A stretch of 64,000 nucleotides of DNA from Oleiphilus sp. GTDB lineage: Bacteria; Pseudomonadota; Gammaproteobacteria; Pseudomonadales; Oleiphilaceae. Shown here one piece after another: positions 43,380 to 52,543 of the stretch (position 1 is its first letter; each line of letters starts with the position of its first letter). Made by a program: the position numbers and the translations under genes. The notes under the pieces were generated by a model that was given only the letters and a program-made list of their open reading frames with translations, was not told the DNA's origin and did not search any database. The stretch lies in the NCBI GenBank assembly GCA_006212045.1, contig PZPK01000004.1:1-64000 (forward strand). Direction: 5' to 3'.

Positions 43380-44807
43380 GTGAACGAATTCTCTCTGGAC
43401 AGCTACATTCTTTGGTTGAATCAACATCCCGCACTGATTCTGGGAAGCCTCCTGTTGATGGCGTTTGTCGAGTCTCTCGCCATTGCAGGCATTATTGTAC
43501 CGGGCGTGGCCATTCTGTTTGCAATCGCCGTGGTCGCGGGTGGCGCAGGAATTCCGGTCTTAATGGCCTTATCGGCCGCAATGATTGGCGCCGTAATGGG
43601 CGATGTACTCAGCTTTTATCTTGGGCGACATTACAGTGACAGGCTGACATCCATGTGGCCATTTTCTCGCTACCCGGATGCCATCGAAAGCGGCTCACGC
43701 TTCTTTCACCGGTATGGCGGATACAGCGTCGTCATTGGTCGCTTCGTCGGCCCGATCAGACCCATATTGCCGCTGGTCGCCGGCGCTTTGGGAATGCGAC
43801 CGGTACGCTTTGTTTCCATCAACGTGCTGTCCGCTATCGCATGGGCACCGGCCTATGTCCTGCCTGGGTATCTGGTTGGCGCAGCCGTCAATATTAGCCC
43901 TCCTGCCCACTGGCCCATACTTTTGGGCGGCATGGCTATCTGCCTGCTACTGCTGGCACTGGTGTTTCGTCATGCCAGCAGGCAGTTACAAGAAGGTCAA
44001 AGCTGGTATGCCTTTCTGCACAGTCGAGGATGGATTAGCGTACTATCAGAGCTTGAAAAGCCCTATGCGTCATGGCTGCTTCTAATTATCAGCCTGGGCA
44101 GTGTATGCCTCTGGACCTGGTTGAGTTTGTACACTCCCCATCTTGAGTTCGTTAACACGCTCTGGCTGGAGTTTGCGCTGAGCTTTGAAGTGGACCTGTT
44201 GCGCAAGGCCTTTATTTTTATCACCGCACTTGGTGACGAACTTTTTCTTCAGATCAGCTTTACCATCGCGGTAATCACGCTGCTAATCAGCCGACAGACA
44301 GCTGCGTGCCTTTTACTCGTTTTTTCAGGTCTCACCACCAGTTTGCTGACACATGGCATGAAAGCCTTTTTCGAAATTCCCCGCCCTGATGTGTTTGTGC
44401 TGCCACTAGACAGTTTTGCCTATCCCAGCGGACACAGCAGCGGCGCCATGGTGCTTTACGGTCTGATTGCCACATTGGTTGCCGAACGTATCACGCCACA
44501 TTCTCGCTGGAGAATTTACCTGCTGTTTTTTATTCCGGCAATGCTGATTGGATTAAGTCGTGTCGTGCTGGGCGCACACTGGTTCAGTGACGTTGTGGCA
44601 GGGCTCTTGATTGGCGCGGCGATCTGCGCCGCTGCTCGGATCGCATACTGGTACATCCATCGTCGTTCCATGTGCAATGCTCCCGTAACAACAATCGGTC
44701 AAAGAAGGGTTCGTCTTTACGGCTTGATGGCCTGGTTAATCTCGCTGGGCCTGTATCAATACTGGATGTGGGAGCAGCAGGTGCTGAAGTATGCGCTGCT
44801 GAATTAA
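43380..44807 (+). CDS. DedA-type membrane protein fused to PAP2 phosphatase
   Basis: The 475-residue protein starts at GTG. The N-terminal half (about 1-200) is a DedA domain with the motif FHRYGGYSVVIGRFVGPIRPILPLVAG, as in undecaprenyl-phosphate or lipid translocators. The C-terminal half (about 235-440) is a PAP2-type phosphatase, with KAFFEIPRP, the PSGHSSG motif and SRVVLGAHWFSDVVAG. A single polypeptide may thus move and dephosphorylate a lipid carrier, for example undecaprenyl pyrophosphate; this is inference. Membrane helices number about twelve. It follows the two GGDEF-like genes closely. Confidence 0.88.
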   Translation: MNEFSLDSYILWLNQHPALILGSLLLMAFVESLAIAGIIVPGVAILFAIAVVAGGAGIPVLMALSAAMIGAVMGDVLSFYLGRHYSDRLTSMWPFSRYPDAIESGSRFFHRYGGYSVVIGRFVGPIRPILPLVAGALGMRPVRFVSINVLSAIAWAPAYVLPGYLVGAAVNISPPAHWPILLGGMAICLLLLALVFRHASRQLQEGQSWYAFLHSRGWISVLSELEKPYASWLLLIISLGSVCLWTWLSLYTPHLEFVNTLWLEFALSFEVDLLRKAFIFITALGDELFLQISFTIAVITLLISRQTAACLLLVFSGLTTSLLTHGMKAFFEIPRPDVFVLPLDSFAYPSGHSSGAMVLYGLIATLVAERITPHSRWRIYLLFFIPAMLIGLSRVVLGAHWFSDVVAGLLIGAAICAAARIAYWYIHRRSMCNAPVTTIGQRRVRLYGLMAWLISLGLYQYWMWEQQVLKYALLN

Positions 44808-44859
44808 GTCGGTTATTTTATAACAGGGTCGAGTCAACGGTGTTTGGGGTCCGAAACCG

Positions 44860-45456
44860 TCAGGAAATCATGTAGTCAAGCTGGTCAGAGATTTTTTCCA
44901 AACGATACAGTGGATCTTCCAACTCATATAGATACTGTTTCTGGGAATTATCCAAAGGCAGTAGCTCAGTCAGACGCCACCCGACCTGTCGCCCATCCCG
45001 GTAGTCGATATCCATATTGAGCTCTTTAACCACTGGATGCTGCACCAGCGCCTGCAAAACCGATTTCAACTCAACGAACTCATCCGGCAGTGCAAAGAAT
45101 GCCTCTTCCGCCAGCGTTTCAACATCACCGACCCACAAACCATCCGGACGACGCTCGGGACGTGACAAGCGAACCCGACTCATACCCTGAGCAACGACAC
45201 ATAATATGCCATCTTCATCCTGGTCAAAATCGATGATTCTGGCCATCGTACCAACACGATATATCTGACTGGAAGAACGACCATCACTATCGGCCTCACT
45301 CCCATTCTCATCGGTTTTCATCATGACCACGACGAAACCCGTGTCCTGTTTCAGGCAGTGCTTCACCATATCCAGATAACGCTGCTCAAACACGCGCAAA
45401 GGCAGTTTTCCACCCGGGCAGACCAGCGTATTCAAGGGGAACAGGGGCGTTTTCAT
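44860..45456 (-). CDS. LON peptidase substrate-binding-domain protein
   Basis: The 198-residue protein consists of the Lon N-terminal (substrate-binding) domain alone, without the ATPase or protease. FPLNTLVCPGGKLPLRVFEQRYLDMV at the start and LCVVAQGMSRVRLSR in the middle are its usual signatures. Such proteins are widespread in proteobacteria but have no firmly assigned role. It is convergent with the DedA-PAP2 gene and divergent from ilvD. Confidence 0.85.
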   Translation of the reverse strand: MKTPLFPLNTLVCPGGKLPLRVFEQRYLDMVKHCLKQDTGFVVVMMKTDENGSEADSDGRSSSQIYRVGTMARIIDFDQDEDGILCVVAQGMSRVRLSRPERRPDGLWVGDVETLAEEAFFALPDEFVELKSVLQALVQHPVVKELNMDIDYRDGRQVGWRLTELLPLDNSQKQYLYELEDPLYRLEKISDQLDYMIS

Positions 45457-45573
45457 GATAACACTCCCAACATCAATTCCAGAACATTCTTCAGTATTAG
45501 GATAGGGTCATTCTAAAGATTCGTCACTCAATTTTTCGTACTTTTTCCTACTCATGCGGAAGCCATTATTTTC

Positions 45574-45582
45574 TGTTATTCT
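45574..45582 (+). promoter_or_regulatory. candidate extended -10 promoter of ilvD
   Basis: TGTTATTCT fits an extended -10 (TGnTATTCT), with a weak -35. It would start a transcript about 200 nt before the ilvD ATG. This is read from the sequence only and needs mapping. Confidence 0.35.
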
Positions 45583-45589
45583 ACACGGT

Positions 45590-45794
45590 CTGATTTTTCG
45601 ATTTACCCCTGTGACCTGCTGGCGCTGAAGGCTTGCATGCGAGCGCCATATTCAGTCGAATCAGCGCCGAAAAAGGGGCCTGGCTGAATCTACGGTCACG
45701 GGAACAAGAGAAGGGTCTGTCAGACACCAGACGTAGTCGTACACTCAGTAGAGTCGAGCGACAGAAGATTTACTGCTTGAGCAAGAGAACCACA
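45590..45794 (+). other. long 5' leader region of ilvD with a 7-bp stem
   Basis: About 205 bp separate the proposed ilvD promoter and start codon. A stem TGGCGCT/AGCGCCA (45620-45648) lies near its start. One short frame inside it encodes only 16 residues, with no run of branched-chain codons, so a classical ilv attenuator is not supported. The start codon chosen in the ORF track (45633) falls inside this leader. Confidence 0.3.
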
Positions 45795-47639
45795 ATGCCC
45801 ACTTATCGTTCCAAAACCTCCACCCATGGTCGAAATATGGCGGGCGCTCGCGCCCTTTGGCGAGCAACCGGCATGAGCACAGAAGATTTCGACAAGCCGA
45901 TCATTGCCATCGCCAACTCCTTCACCCAGTTTGTCCCGGGCCACGTGCACCTTAAGGATATGGGCCAGCTGGTAGCGCGAGAAATCGAGAAGGCTGGAGG
46001 TGTGGCCAAGGAATTCAACACCATTGCGGTCGATGACGGCATAGCGATGGGACATGATGGCATGCTCTACAGCCTTCCCTCACGTGAACTGATTGCGGAC
46101 TCCGTCGAGTATATGGTCAATGCCCACTGTGCTGATGCACTGGTCTGCATCTCAAATTGCGACAAGATCACACCGGGAATGCTGATGGCCGCCTTGCGGC
46201 TCAACATTCCCGTCGTGTTTGTCTCAGGCGGCCCAATGGAGGCTGGCAAGACCAAACTGGCCGACCATAAACTCGACCTGGTCGATGCCATGGTTATCGC
46301 CGCTGATGACACGGTAGACGATGCAACCGTGGAAGAGATTGAGCGCAGCGCCTGCCCTACCTGCGGCTCTTGCTCCGGGATGTTCACCGCAAATTCGATG
46401 AACTGCCTGACAGAAGCTATCGGCCTGTCATTGCCCGGCAACGGCACCACACTTGCCACGCATTCTGACAGAGAGCAACTGTTTCTCCGGGCTGCCAACG
46501 TCATTGTCGACATTGCCAAGCGCTACTATGAACAAGACGACACCTCGGTTTTGCCGCGCAGCATTGCGAACGAAAAAGCCTTCGAGAATGCCGTGATGCT
46601 GGATGTTGCGATGGGCGGCTCCACCAATACCATTTTGCACTTGCTGGCGGCGGCACAGGAAGCCGAACTGGATTTTGATCTATCCAGAATCGACGAAATA
46701 AGCCGCAGAGTGCCGCAGCTCTGTAAAGTTGCTCCTAACTCACAGCAATACCACATTGAAGACGTGCATCGTGCAGGTGGCATCATGGGCATTCTGGGCG
46801 AGCTTGATCGCGCTGGCATCCTGCACGGAGAGATACCCACCGTTCACAGTGCAAGCATGAAAGATGCATTGGACCAATGGGACATCATGCGAACGAATGA
46901 CGCAAAAGTAGCAGAGTTCTTCAAGGCTGGCCCCGCCGGCATCCCCACCCAAACCGCGTTCAGCCAGTCAACCCGCTGGCCAACGCTCGATGGTGACCGC
47001 AAGCAGGGCTGCATTCGATCAATTGAACATGCTTTCTCACTTGAAGGCGGCCTGGCTGTACTTTACGGCAACATCGCGGTAGATGGCTGTGTCGTGAAAA
47101 CCGCAGGCGTAGACGAGTCAATTCATACCTTTACCGGAAAAGCCAAAATTTTCGAAAGTCAGGACGCCGCGGTCAAAGGCATTCTGAATGACGAGGTTGT
47201 CGAAGGCGATGTGGTCATCATTCGCTACGAGGGCCCTAAAGGAGGTCCGGGTATGCAGGAAATGCTGTATCCAACCAGCTACCTGAAATCAAAAGGTCTG
47301 GGTAAAGCCTGCGCATTGTTAACCGATGGCCGGTTCTCCGGGGGAACTTCCGGGCTATCTATTGGACATGCCTCACCGGAAGCAGCTTCAGGAGGCGCCA
47401 TTGGCCTGATCGAAGAAGGTGACACTATTATCATCGACATTCCTAACCGCAGCATCAACGTCGATCTGAGCGATGAAGCGCTGGCCCAACGCCGTAAAGC
47501 CATGGAAGCCAAGGGAAAAGACGCCTGGAAACCTGCCTTGCCGCGCAAACGTAAAGTATCCGGCGCCCTCAAAGCCTATGCGCTTTTAGCAACCAGTGCC
47601 GACAAAGGCGGCGTGCGCAATCTGGAAATGCTGGAGTAA
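45795..47639 (+). CDS. ilvD: dihydroxy-acid dehydratase IlvD
   Basis: From the ATG at 45795 this gives 614 residues, matching the usual 616; the ORF track adds 54 residues. IlvD dehydrates 2,3-dihydroxy acids in isoleucine, valine and leucine synthesis, using an iron-sulfur cluster. Cluster-type cysteines are visible ([12 protein letters not shown] and [17 protein letters not shown]). The C-terminal motif [11 protein letters not shown] is intact. AAGAG precedes the ATG. It is a single gene with a strong hairpin downstream. Confidence 0.95.
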   Translation: MPTYRSKTSTHGRNMAGARALWRATGMSTEDFDKPIIAIANSFTQFVPGHVHLKDMGQLVAREIEKAGGVAKEFNTIAVDDGIAMGHDGMLYSLPSRELIADSVEYMVNAHCADALVCISNCDKITPGMLMAALRLNIPVVFVSGGPMEAGKTKLADHKLDLVDAMVIAADDTVDDATVEEIERSACPTCGSCSGMFTANSMNCLTEAIGLSLPGNGTTLATHSDREQLFLRAANVIVDIAKRYYEQDDTSVLPRSIANEKAFENAVMLDVAMGGSTNTILHLLAAAQEAELDFDLSRIDEISRRVPQLCKVAPNSQQYHIEDVHRAGGIMGILGELDRAGILHGEIPTVHSASMKDALDQWDIMRTNDAKVAEFFKAGPAGIPTQTAFSQSTRWPTLDGDRKQGCIRSIEHAFSLEGGLAVLYGNIAVDGCVVKTAGVDESIHTFTGKAKIFESQDAAVKGILNDEVVEGDVVIIRYEGPKGGPGMQEMLYPTSYLKSKGLGKACALLTDGRFSGGTSGLSIGHASPEAASGGAIGLIEEGDTIIIDIPNRSINVDLSDEALAQRRKAMEAKGKDAWKPALPRKRKVSGALKAYALLATSADKGGVRNLEMLE

Positions 47640-47677
47640 TTTTGCATTTGGCATACAAGCAATAACAGTATGATTCA

Positions 47678-47711
47678 CCGGCGTCACACGGTTACACCAG
47701 TGTGACGCCGG
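47678..47711 (+). terminator. strong hairpin downstream of ilvD
   Basis: CCGGCGTCACAC and GTGTGACGCCGG form a perfect 12-bp stem with a 10-nt loop. No T-run follows, so it may end transcription with Rho or protect the transcript, rather than be a textbook intrinsic terminator. Confidence 0.5.
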
Positions 47712-47852
47712 CACCCGCTTTGCCCTTCGGTAAACCAACCCGTCCCTTAATTTACGCAAACTCAGTCACAGCCTTTCGTCATCTGCATTGCATAGGCTCT
47801 TCCATGTTCTCTAAACTGGCCTGCCCGGTAACCGTTAAATAGACAGCGAACA

Positions 47853-50800
47853 ATGCGAACCTGGAATATGCGTAGCACCTTATGGGCATTGGCACTGGCC
47901 ATCCTGCCCCTGAATTTTGCTGCCGCGGAAGTGGCGACGCTTGACCTGCGCGATCATCACTGGGGGCAAGGACTTTCGTTTAAGCTGGATGGAAACTGGG
48001 ATAGCTACTGGCACCAATTGATCGCACCAGGGCAATTGGTATCCGACGACCATACGCCAAGTCGTTACCCGGTTCCTGGGGTGTGGGGACACAAGGCCGA
48101 CACTGAAAACCCGCCCCCGGCCCAGGGCTATATGACCTATCATGCCAAAGTTCTGGTTCCCGCAGGAATCAAAAACTTCTATTTGTATCTCCCGGATATG
48201 CCAAGCGCCTACAAGGCATGGGCTAACGGGCGCCTGATTTCACAGAACGGCGAGATCGGCCAAAACCGGCAACAGGAAGTCCCGGCATTTCTTCCGAAAG
48301 TTGCCGAAATTTCGAACGTTGATGGCGTCATCGACCTGGTATTGCATATATCCAATTACCATTACCGGGAGGGTGGAATCTGGTTCAGTCTGAAACTAAC
48401 CGATGACTCCGGCGTCAGTGACCTTTACCTGAAACCGGCGCTTTGGGCGGTTTTCTTTGGCGCCACACTGATCGCCATCGGGCTATACAATCTGGCAATG
48501 TTCGCCTTTCGCCGCCAAGAGATAACTGCTTTGTATTTCGGCCTGCTTTGTATGGCCGTTGGGCTGCGTCGTTTGCTCATCGATGAGCGCGTATTATACC
48601 AGTTTGAGTTACTTGACTGGGCAACGCTTCAGCGCCTCGAACATCTGTGTTTCTATGCTTCCCTGCCACTGTTCATGGGCTATTTTCACTCTTTGTATCG
48701 ACAACATGTACCGCACTGGAGCACTCGGATTTCATGGTTGCTGATTGCGCCATTTGTATTGCTTTGCCTGTTTTTCAGCGTGCGTGTTTACACCGAACTC
48801 AATGTTGCATTCCAGATGGTGGTTCTGATTTCGCTGGCGTTTGCGGTCGCATTTTACTTTAAAGCGGTTGTTGCCCGCGCTGCCAACACTCGCTCTTTTG
48901 GCCTGGGTTTGTTAGTACTCGCTATCACTGTAGTAAACGATGTTCTGAAAGCAAACGACTACATCGAAACACCAAACATAGTCCATTTCGGCATTCTTGC
49001 CTTCGTAATCACACAAGCACTATCGCTTCAAAAGCGCTATCTCCGCAGCCTGTCCCTCGTCGAGGATATGTCCTTGCAACTCGAAAAAAGAAACGAAGAA
49101 CTGCTGCGTTTGGACGAATTCAAAGACGAGTTTCTCGCGACTACCTCTCATGAGCTAAGGACACCTCTGCAGGGTATTTCGGGGCTCGCCAAAATTCTTC
49201 AGGAAGACAGTCACGACAACCTGCGGCAGGAGCAGAAAGATAAAGTGGAACTGATTAGCAATACGGCGCAAAGGCTAAGCGTGCTGGTCAATGACATACT
49301 GGATTTTTCAAGCATCAAGCACGGGAAGTTGCGATTGCATACAAGCGTCGTTGACCTCAATGCAATGGCAGATCTGGTGCTATCCACGCTCAGGCCCACA
49401 TTGGGTGGTAAAGCGGTACACCTCATCGCAAAAATTGACCCCGCAGCACGCTATATCAAAGCCGACACCTTTCGTATTCAGCAGATTCTGTTCAATCTGC
49501 TTGGAAATGCGGCAAAGTATACCGAACAGGGTCATATCACCCTGGCGGCATTTCTGCAGGACACGCAACTGGTTTTATCCGTGACAGATACCGGTGTAGG
49601 CATTCCGGAAGAAAAACGGGATACCCTGTTTCAACCATTCGAACAAGCCCACGCCGATAGCCATTTCAGCGCTGGCGGAACAGGCCTTGGACTTTCCATC
49701 AGCCGCAAACTGGTGGAACTGCACGGTGGCAATCTTGAGCTTAGCAGTGAGGTCAATCGGGGCACCATCGTCGCTCTCAGGTTTCCGGCAGCACACCTGC
49801 TGGCCAACGTGGCTCCGTCAGACACCGGACAGGCATGTTTCGAGCTGAATCTTCCGGCTTCCACACAACCCGACAGCGCTACTGACGCAGACTCGGGCAA
49901 AGACATGTCTGTTGACCAGACCGCTCATACCATCTATATCGTTGATGACGAGGCCATTAACTGTGAACTTCTGGCAAGCCTCCTGGTTGGTGAAGGCTAT
50001 CGGATTGAGATCTTTCAAGATGGTATTTCCGTCCTCAAACGTCTTACTGAACAGCAACCTGACCTGATTCTGCTTGACTATATGATGCCGAGCATGAACG
50101 GTGTTGAAGCCTGCCGATCCATCAGACAACAATTTGACCACTGTGAACTTCCGGTCATGATGCTTACCGCACGCCATCAGGTTGGCGATATCGTCTCCGC
50201 CTTTGGCGCTGGCGCCAATGACTATGTAATAAAACCCTATCAGGACAGGGAGTTGCTGGCACGTGTCCACAGCCAGTTGAGCATACGCAAATACTGGCTG
50301 GCCAGTCAGGAAAATGAACGCCTGAAACTGGAGATCGAGCGACGACAAGCCCTGGAAGACGAATTAAGCGAATTGAATAACCGATTGCTCGACATCCTGG
50401 ATATCTGCCCTGATTACGTTTTGCTGATCGATTTGGACTTTCGAATTCATTATGCCAATCAATGTGTCCAGGAACGTTTTCTTGAGGTTCCGGGAGGCAT
50501 GACAGGCCAGCCTTTGGCGCATTACTTCGAGCCAAAGCTGTGCCAAACGCTGGAACAAAGAATTCGTTCGGCGCACCTCCAGTCCAGCCTGGATTCACAA
50601 AGCTTCCTGTTTGAGATTGATGGCGCTGACGAGCACTGGCAAATATTGTTTAAGGCCATTCCTCAGGATTCCAGAGGTTTTGTCACGTTATTGATCGCAC
50701 CGTATTCAAAAGAAATCAAGGCGGGAAAAGAGTCACAGGACGCACTACACGAACTGCAGTCTGAACTGGCCAAAAGCCGTAGGCGCATGGAAGAAATTGA

Positions 50801-51200
50801 AGGCGCTCTGCGTCAGGTCATCTGTCCATCAACCGAAATGCTTACGATTGATGCCTCGTCGACAGGAGAAGACACCCACCCTGCCGGGCAAGCGCTAGAC
50901 CCCAAAGAGGCGATTTCAGGACTGTTGCGACACTCTCTGAATCTATGGGAACGCTATACCAGCAAAAGCAAAGTGGATCTGGCTGAATCAAGCCGGTGCT
51001 GGCGCGTCTATATTGATGGCACCACCGTAAAAACCAGAACTTTCGACAAGTATCTGAGCGCCCGCTCTGTCCCGGATCATCCTCGCTGGCGGGCTGTGGT
51101 GCGCACCGCAAATTACGTTCAGGCAAGCTGTGCACTGGACGAAAACGACAGACAAATGTTGAGCGAGCAGATTGAGCAAGTTGAAGCCCATTTCGCTTAA
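47853..51200 (+). CDS. 7TMR-DISM hybrid histidine kinase with receiver and PAS domains
   Basis: The 1115-residue protein has a signal segment, an extracellular 7TMR-DISMED2-like sensor (about 30-175), seven membrane helices (about 190-390), HisKA with His433 (TSHELRTP), and an ATPase domain with DTGVGI and GTGLGLSI motifs. A receiver domain (about 688-810, Asp742 in LILLDYMM) and a PAS-like domain (about 840-960) follow. The last about 90 residues form an unusual tail (LWERYTSKSKVDLAE, TRTFDKYLS, WRAVVRTANYV) that I do not assign to a known domain. It stands alone; the output is unknown. Confidence 0.88.
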   Translation: MRTWNMRSTLWALALAILPLNFAAAEVATLDLRDHHWGQGLSFKLDGNWDSYWHQLIAPGQLVSDDHTPSRYPVPGVWGHKADTENPPPAQGYMTYHAKVLVPAGIKNFYLYLPDMPSAYKAWANGRLISQNGEIGQNRQQEVPAFLPKVAEISNVDGVIDLVLHISNYHYREGGIWFSLKLTDDSGVSDLYLKPALWAVFFGATLIAIGLYNLAMFAFRRQEITALYFGLLCMAVGLRRLLIDERVLYQFELLDWATLQRLEHLCFYASLPLFMGYFHSLYRQHVPHWSTRISWLLIAPFVLLCLFFSVRVYTELNVAFQMVVLISLAFAVAFYFKAVVARAANTRSFGLGLLVLAITVVNDVLKANDYIETPNIVHFGILAFVITQALSLQKRYLRSLSLVEDMSLQLEKRNEELLRLDEFKDEFLATTSHELRTPLQGISGLAKILQEDSHDNLRQEQKDKVELISNTAQRLSVLVNDILDFSSIKHGKLRLHTSVVDLNAMADLVLSTLRPTLGGKAVHLIAKIDPAARYIKADTFRIQQILFNLLGNAAKYTEQGHITLAAFLQDTQLVLSVTDTGVGIPEEKRDTLFQPFEQAHADSHFSAGGTGLGLSISRKLVELHGGNLELSSEVNRGTIVALRFPAAHLLANVAPSDTGQACFELNLPASTQPDSATDADSGKDMSVDQTAHTIYIVDDEAINCELLASLLVGEGYRIEIFQDGISVLKRLTEQQPDLILLDYMMPSMNGVEACRSIRQQFDHCELPVMMLTARHQVGDIVSAFGAGANDYVIKPYQDRELLARVHSQLSIRKYWLASQENERLKLEIERRQALEDELSELNNRLLDILDICPDYVLLIDLDFRIHYANQCVQERFLEVPGGMTGQPLAHYFEPKLCQTLEQRIRSAHLQSSLDSQSFLFEIDGADEHWQILFKAIPQDSRGFVTLLIAPYSKEIKAGKESQDALHELQSELAKSRRRMEEIEGALRQVICPSTEMLTIDASSTGEDTHPAGQALDPKEAISGLLRHSLNLWERYTSKSKVDLAESSRCWRVYIDGTTVKTRTFDKYLSARSVPDHPRWRAVVRTANYVQASCALDENDRQMLSEQIEQVEAHFA

Positions 51201-51427
51201 AGCACCATGCTCTGTCCCCTTGCAAATACAAGGCTTTCCTGATTTTTGAACCAACTCTCACTTTTTATCGCTAAATTAACCCAATCAACCCGTTTTGTCC
51301 GTAATTGCCCAATCCCGCAGCCCCGCGATTGCTTAAAGTGGCGATCCTTCTCCCCTGAAGGTTCTGTAACGCGCCTTCGTTTGCACGCAGGCGCGCAACA
51401 ATAACAAGTAACGATTGGAGTCTTAGT

Positions 51428-52453
51428 ATGAAACTGACACGTTTTACATTTTTCGCGGCAGCCGCGCTGCTGATCAGCAGCATGAGCGCGCACGCCCAGA
51501 TTTACAGCAACGTCTACGTCTTTGGCGATAGCCTGTCTGACAACGGCAACCTGAGCATGGCTCCGGGGGCGCCTGCCGGCACACCTGATCGCTTTACCAA
51601 TGGCGCAGTAGCCGCCGAAGTCATCGCCGGTGCACTCGGCTTTGCCCTGACACCTTCCGACCACCTTAATGGCGGCTTCAGCGGAAATAACTTTGCCGTG
51701 GCCGGTGCCAAGGCAATCGATGAAGACGGTAACGAGTTGACGCCTGATATTAACCTGCCAACCCAGGTCAATGCCTTTCTTCAAATCAATGCGGGATCTG
51801 CTCCTTCAGACGCACTTTACATTGTATTGATTGGTGGCAACGATATTCGCGCGGCTCGTGAAATTCGTTCGGCAGCCGTCTTCGCAGAAACGGCTCAAGA
51901 ACGTCAGGCCATTCGTCAGGCAGCGCGTGATTCAATTAAGGCCGCTGTTGAGTCACAACAGGCACAGATCGAAAAATTGATCGCAGCAGGCGCGCAATCC
52001 CTGCTCGTCATCAACGCTCCTGATATTGGTGCGATTCCGGAAACAGACCTGGTCGCAGCAGGACTTTTGGCGAACGCGCAAACCAAAGCGCAAGAGCGCA
52101 GAGCGCAACGCATCGTGAAAGCTGCAACCAAACTTTCAGCCAAGTACAACCGCCAACTGGCCAGAAAAGTAGGCCGTCTGGAGCACAAATATGATCTGGA
52201 TATCGCCGAATTTGATCTGTTTGGTTTCCTGACTGAGCAAATCGATGGTGCAGAAGAATTTGGCTACACCAACACGGACGACGCCTGTATCTTCATCTTC
52301 TCTCAGGGCGGTACTCCAAACCCCGAGTGCGTGGTTTCCGACCCTGCTTTCCCGGCCAAAACCACCTTCCTGTTCTGGGACGAAATTCACCCGACCCAGA
52401 CAGCACACTTCAACGCTGGCATGGCGGTTCTTGAAACATTGCTGAACCCTTAA
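51428..52453 (+). CDS. secreted SGNH/GDSL hydrolase
   Basis: The 341-residue esterase/lipase-type protein has a signal peptide (cleavage after AHA, about residue 23), block I FGDSLSDNGN near residue 32, block III GGNDIR near residue 137 and block V DEIHPTQ (catalytic Asp/His) near 318. The catalytic Ser-Asp-His set is complete. Members of this branch often have a C-terminal autotransporter barrel; here the chain ends right after the catalytic domain. It is a lone gene with a clear terminator. Confidence 0.88.
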   Translation: MKLTRFTFFAAAALLISSMSAHAQIYSNVYVFGDSLSDNGNLSMAPGAPAGTPDRFTNGAVAAEVIAGALGFALTPSDHLNGGFSGNNFAVAGAKAIDEDGNELTPDINLPTQVNAFLQINAGSAPSDALYIVLIGGNDIRAAREIRSAAVFAETAQERQAIRQAARDSIKAAVESQQAQIEKLIAAGAQSLLVINAPDIGAIPETDLVAAGLLANAQTKAQERRAQRIVKAATKLSAKYNRQLARKVGRLEHKYDLDIAEFDLFGFLTEQIDGAEEFGYTNTDDACIFIFSQGGTPNPECVVSDPAFPAKTTFLFWDEIHPTQTAHFNAGMAVLETLLNP

Positions 52454-52471
52454 TTCGGACAATGTTCAACG

Positions 52472-52509
52472 AAAGGGAAGCGGCGTCAGCCCCTTCCCTT
52501 TTGTGTTTC
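52472..52509 (+). terminator. Rho-independent terminator after the SGNH hydrolase gene
   Basis: AAAGGGAAG (52472-52480) pairs perfectly with CTTCCCTTT (52493-52501), and a T-rich tail (TTGTGTTT) follows. It lies 19 bp after the stop codon. Confidence 0.8.
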
Positions 52510-52543
52510 AGCCACATCCAAACAGCGAGCATTCCGTAACGGG

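Noticed and set aside
45633-45794. N-terminal extension of ilvD
   Set aside because: IlvD proteins begin at MPTYRSKTS; the extension is Arg/Ser-rich leader sequence.
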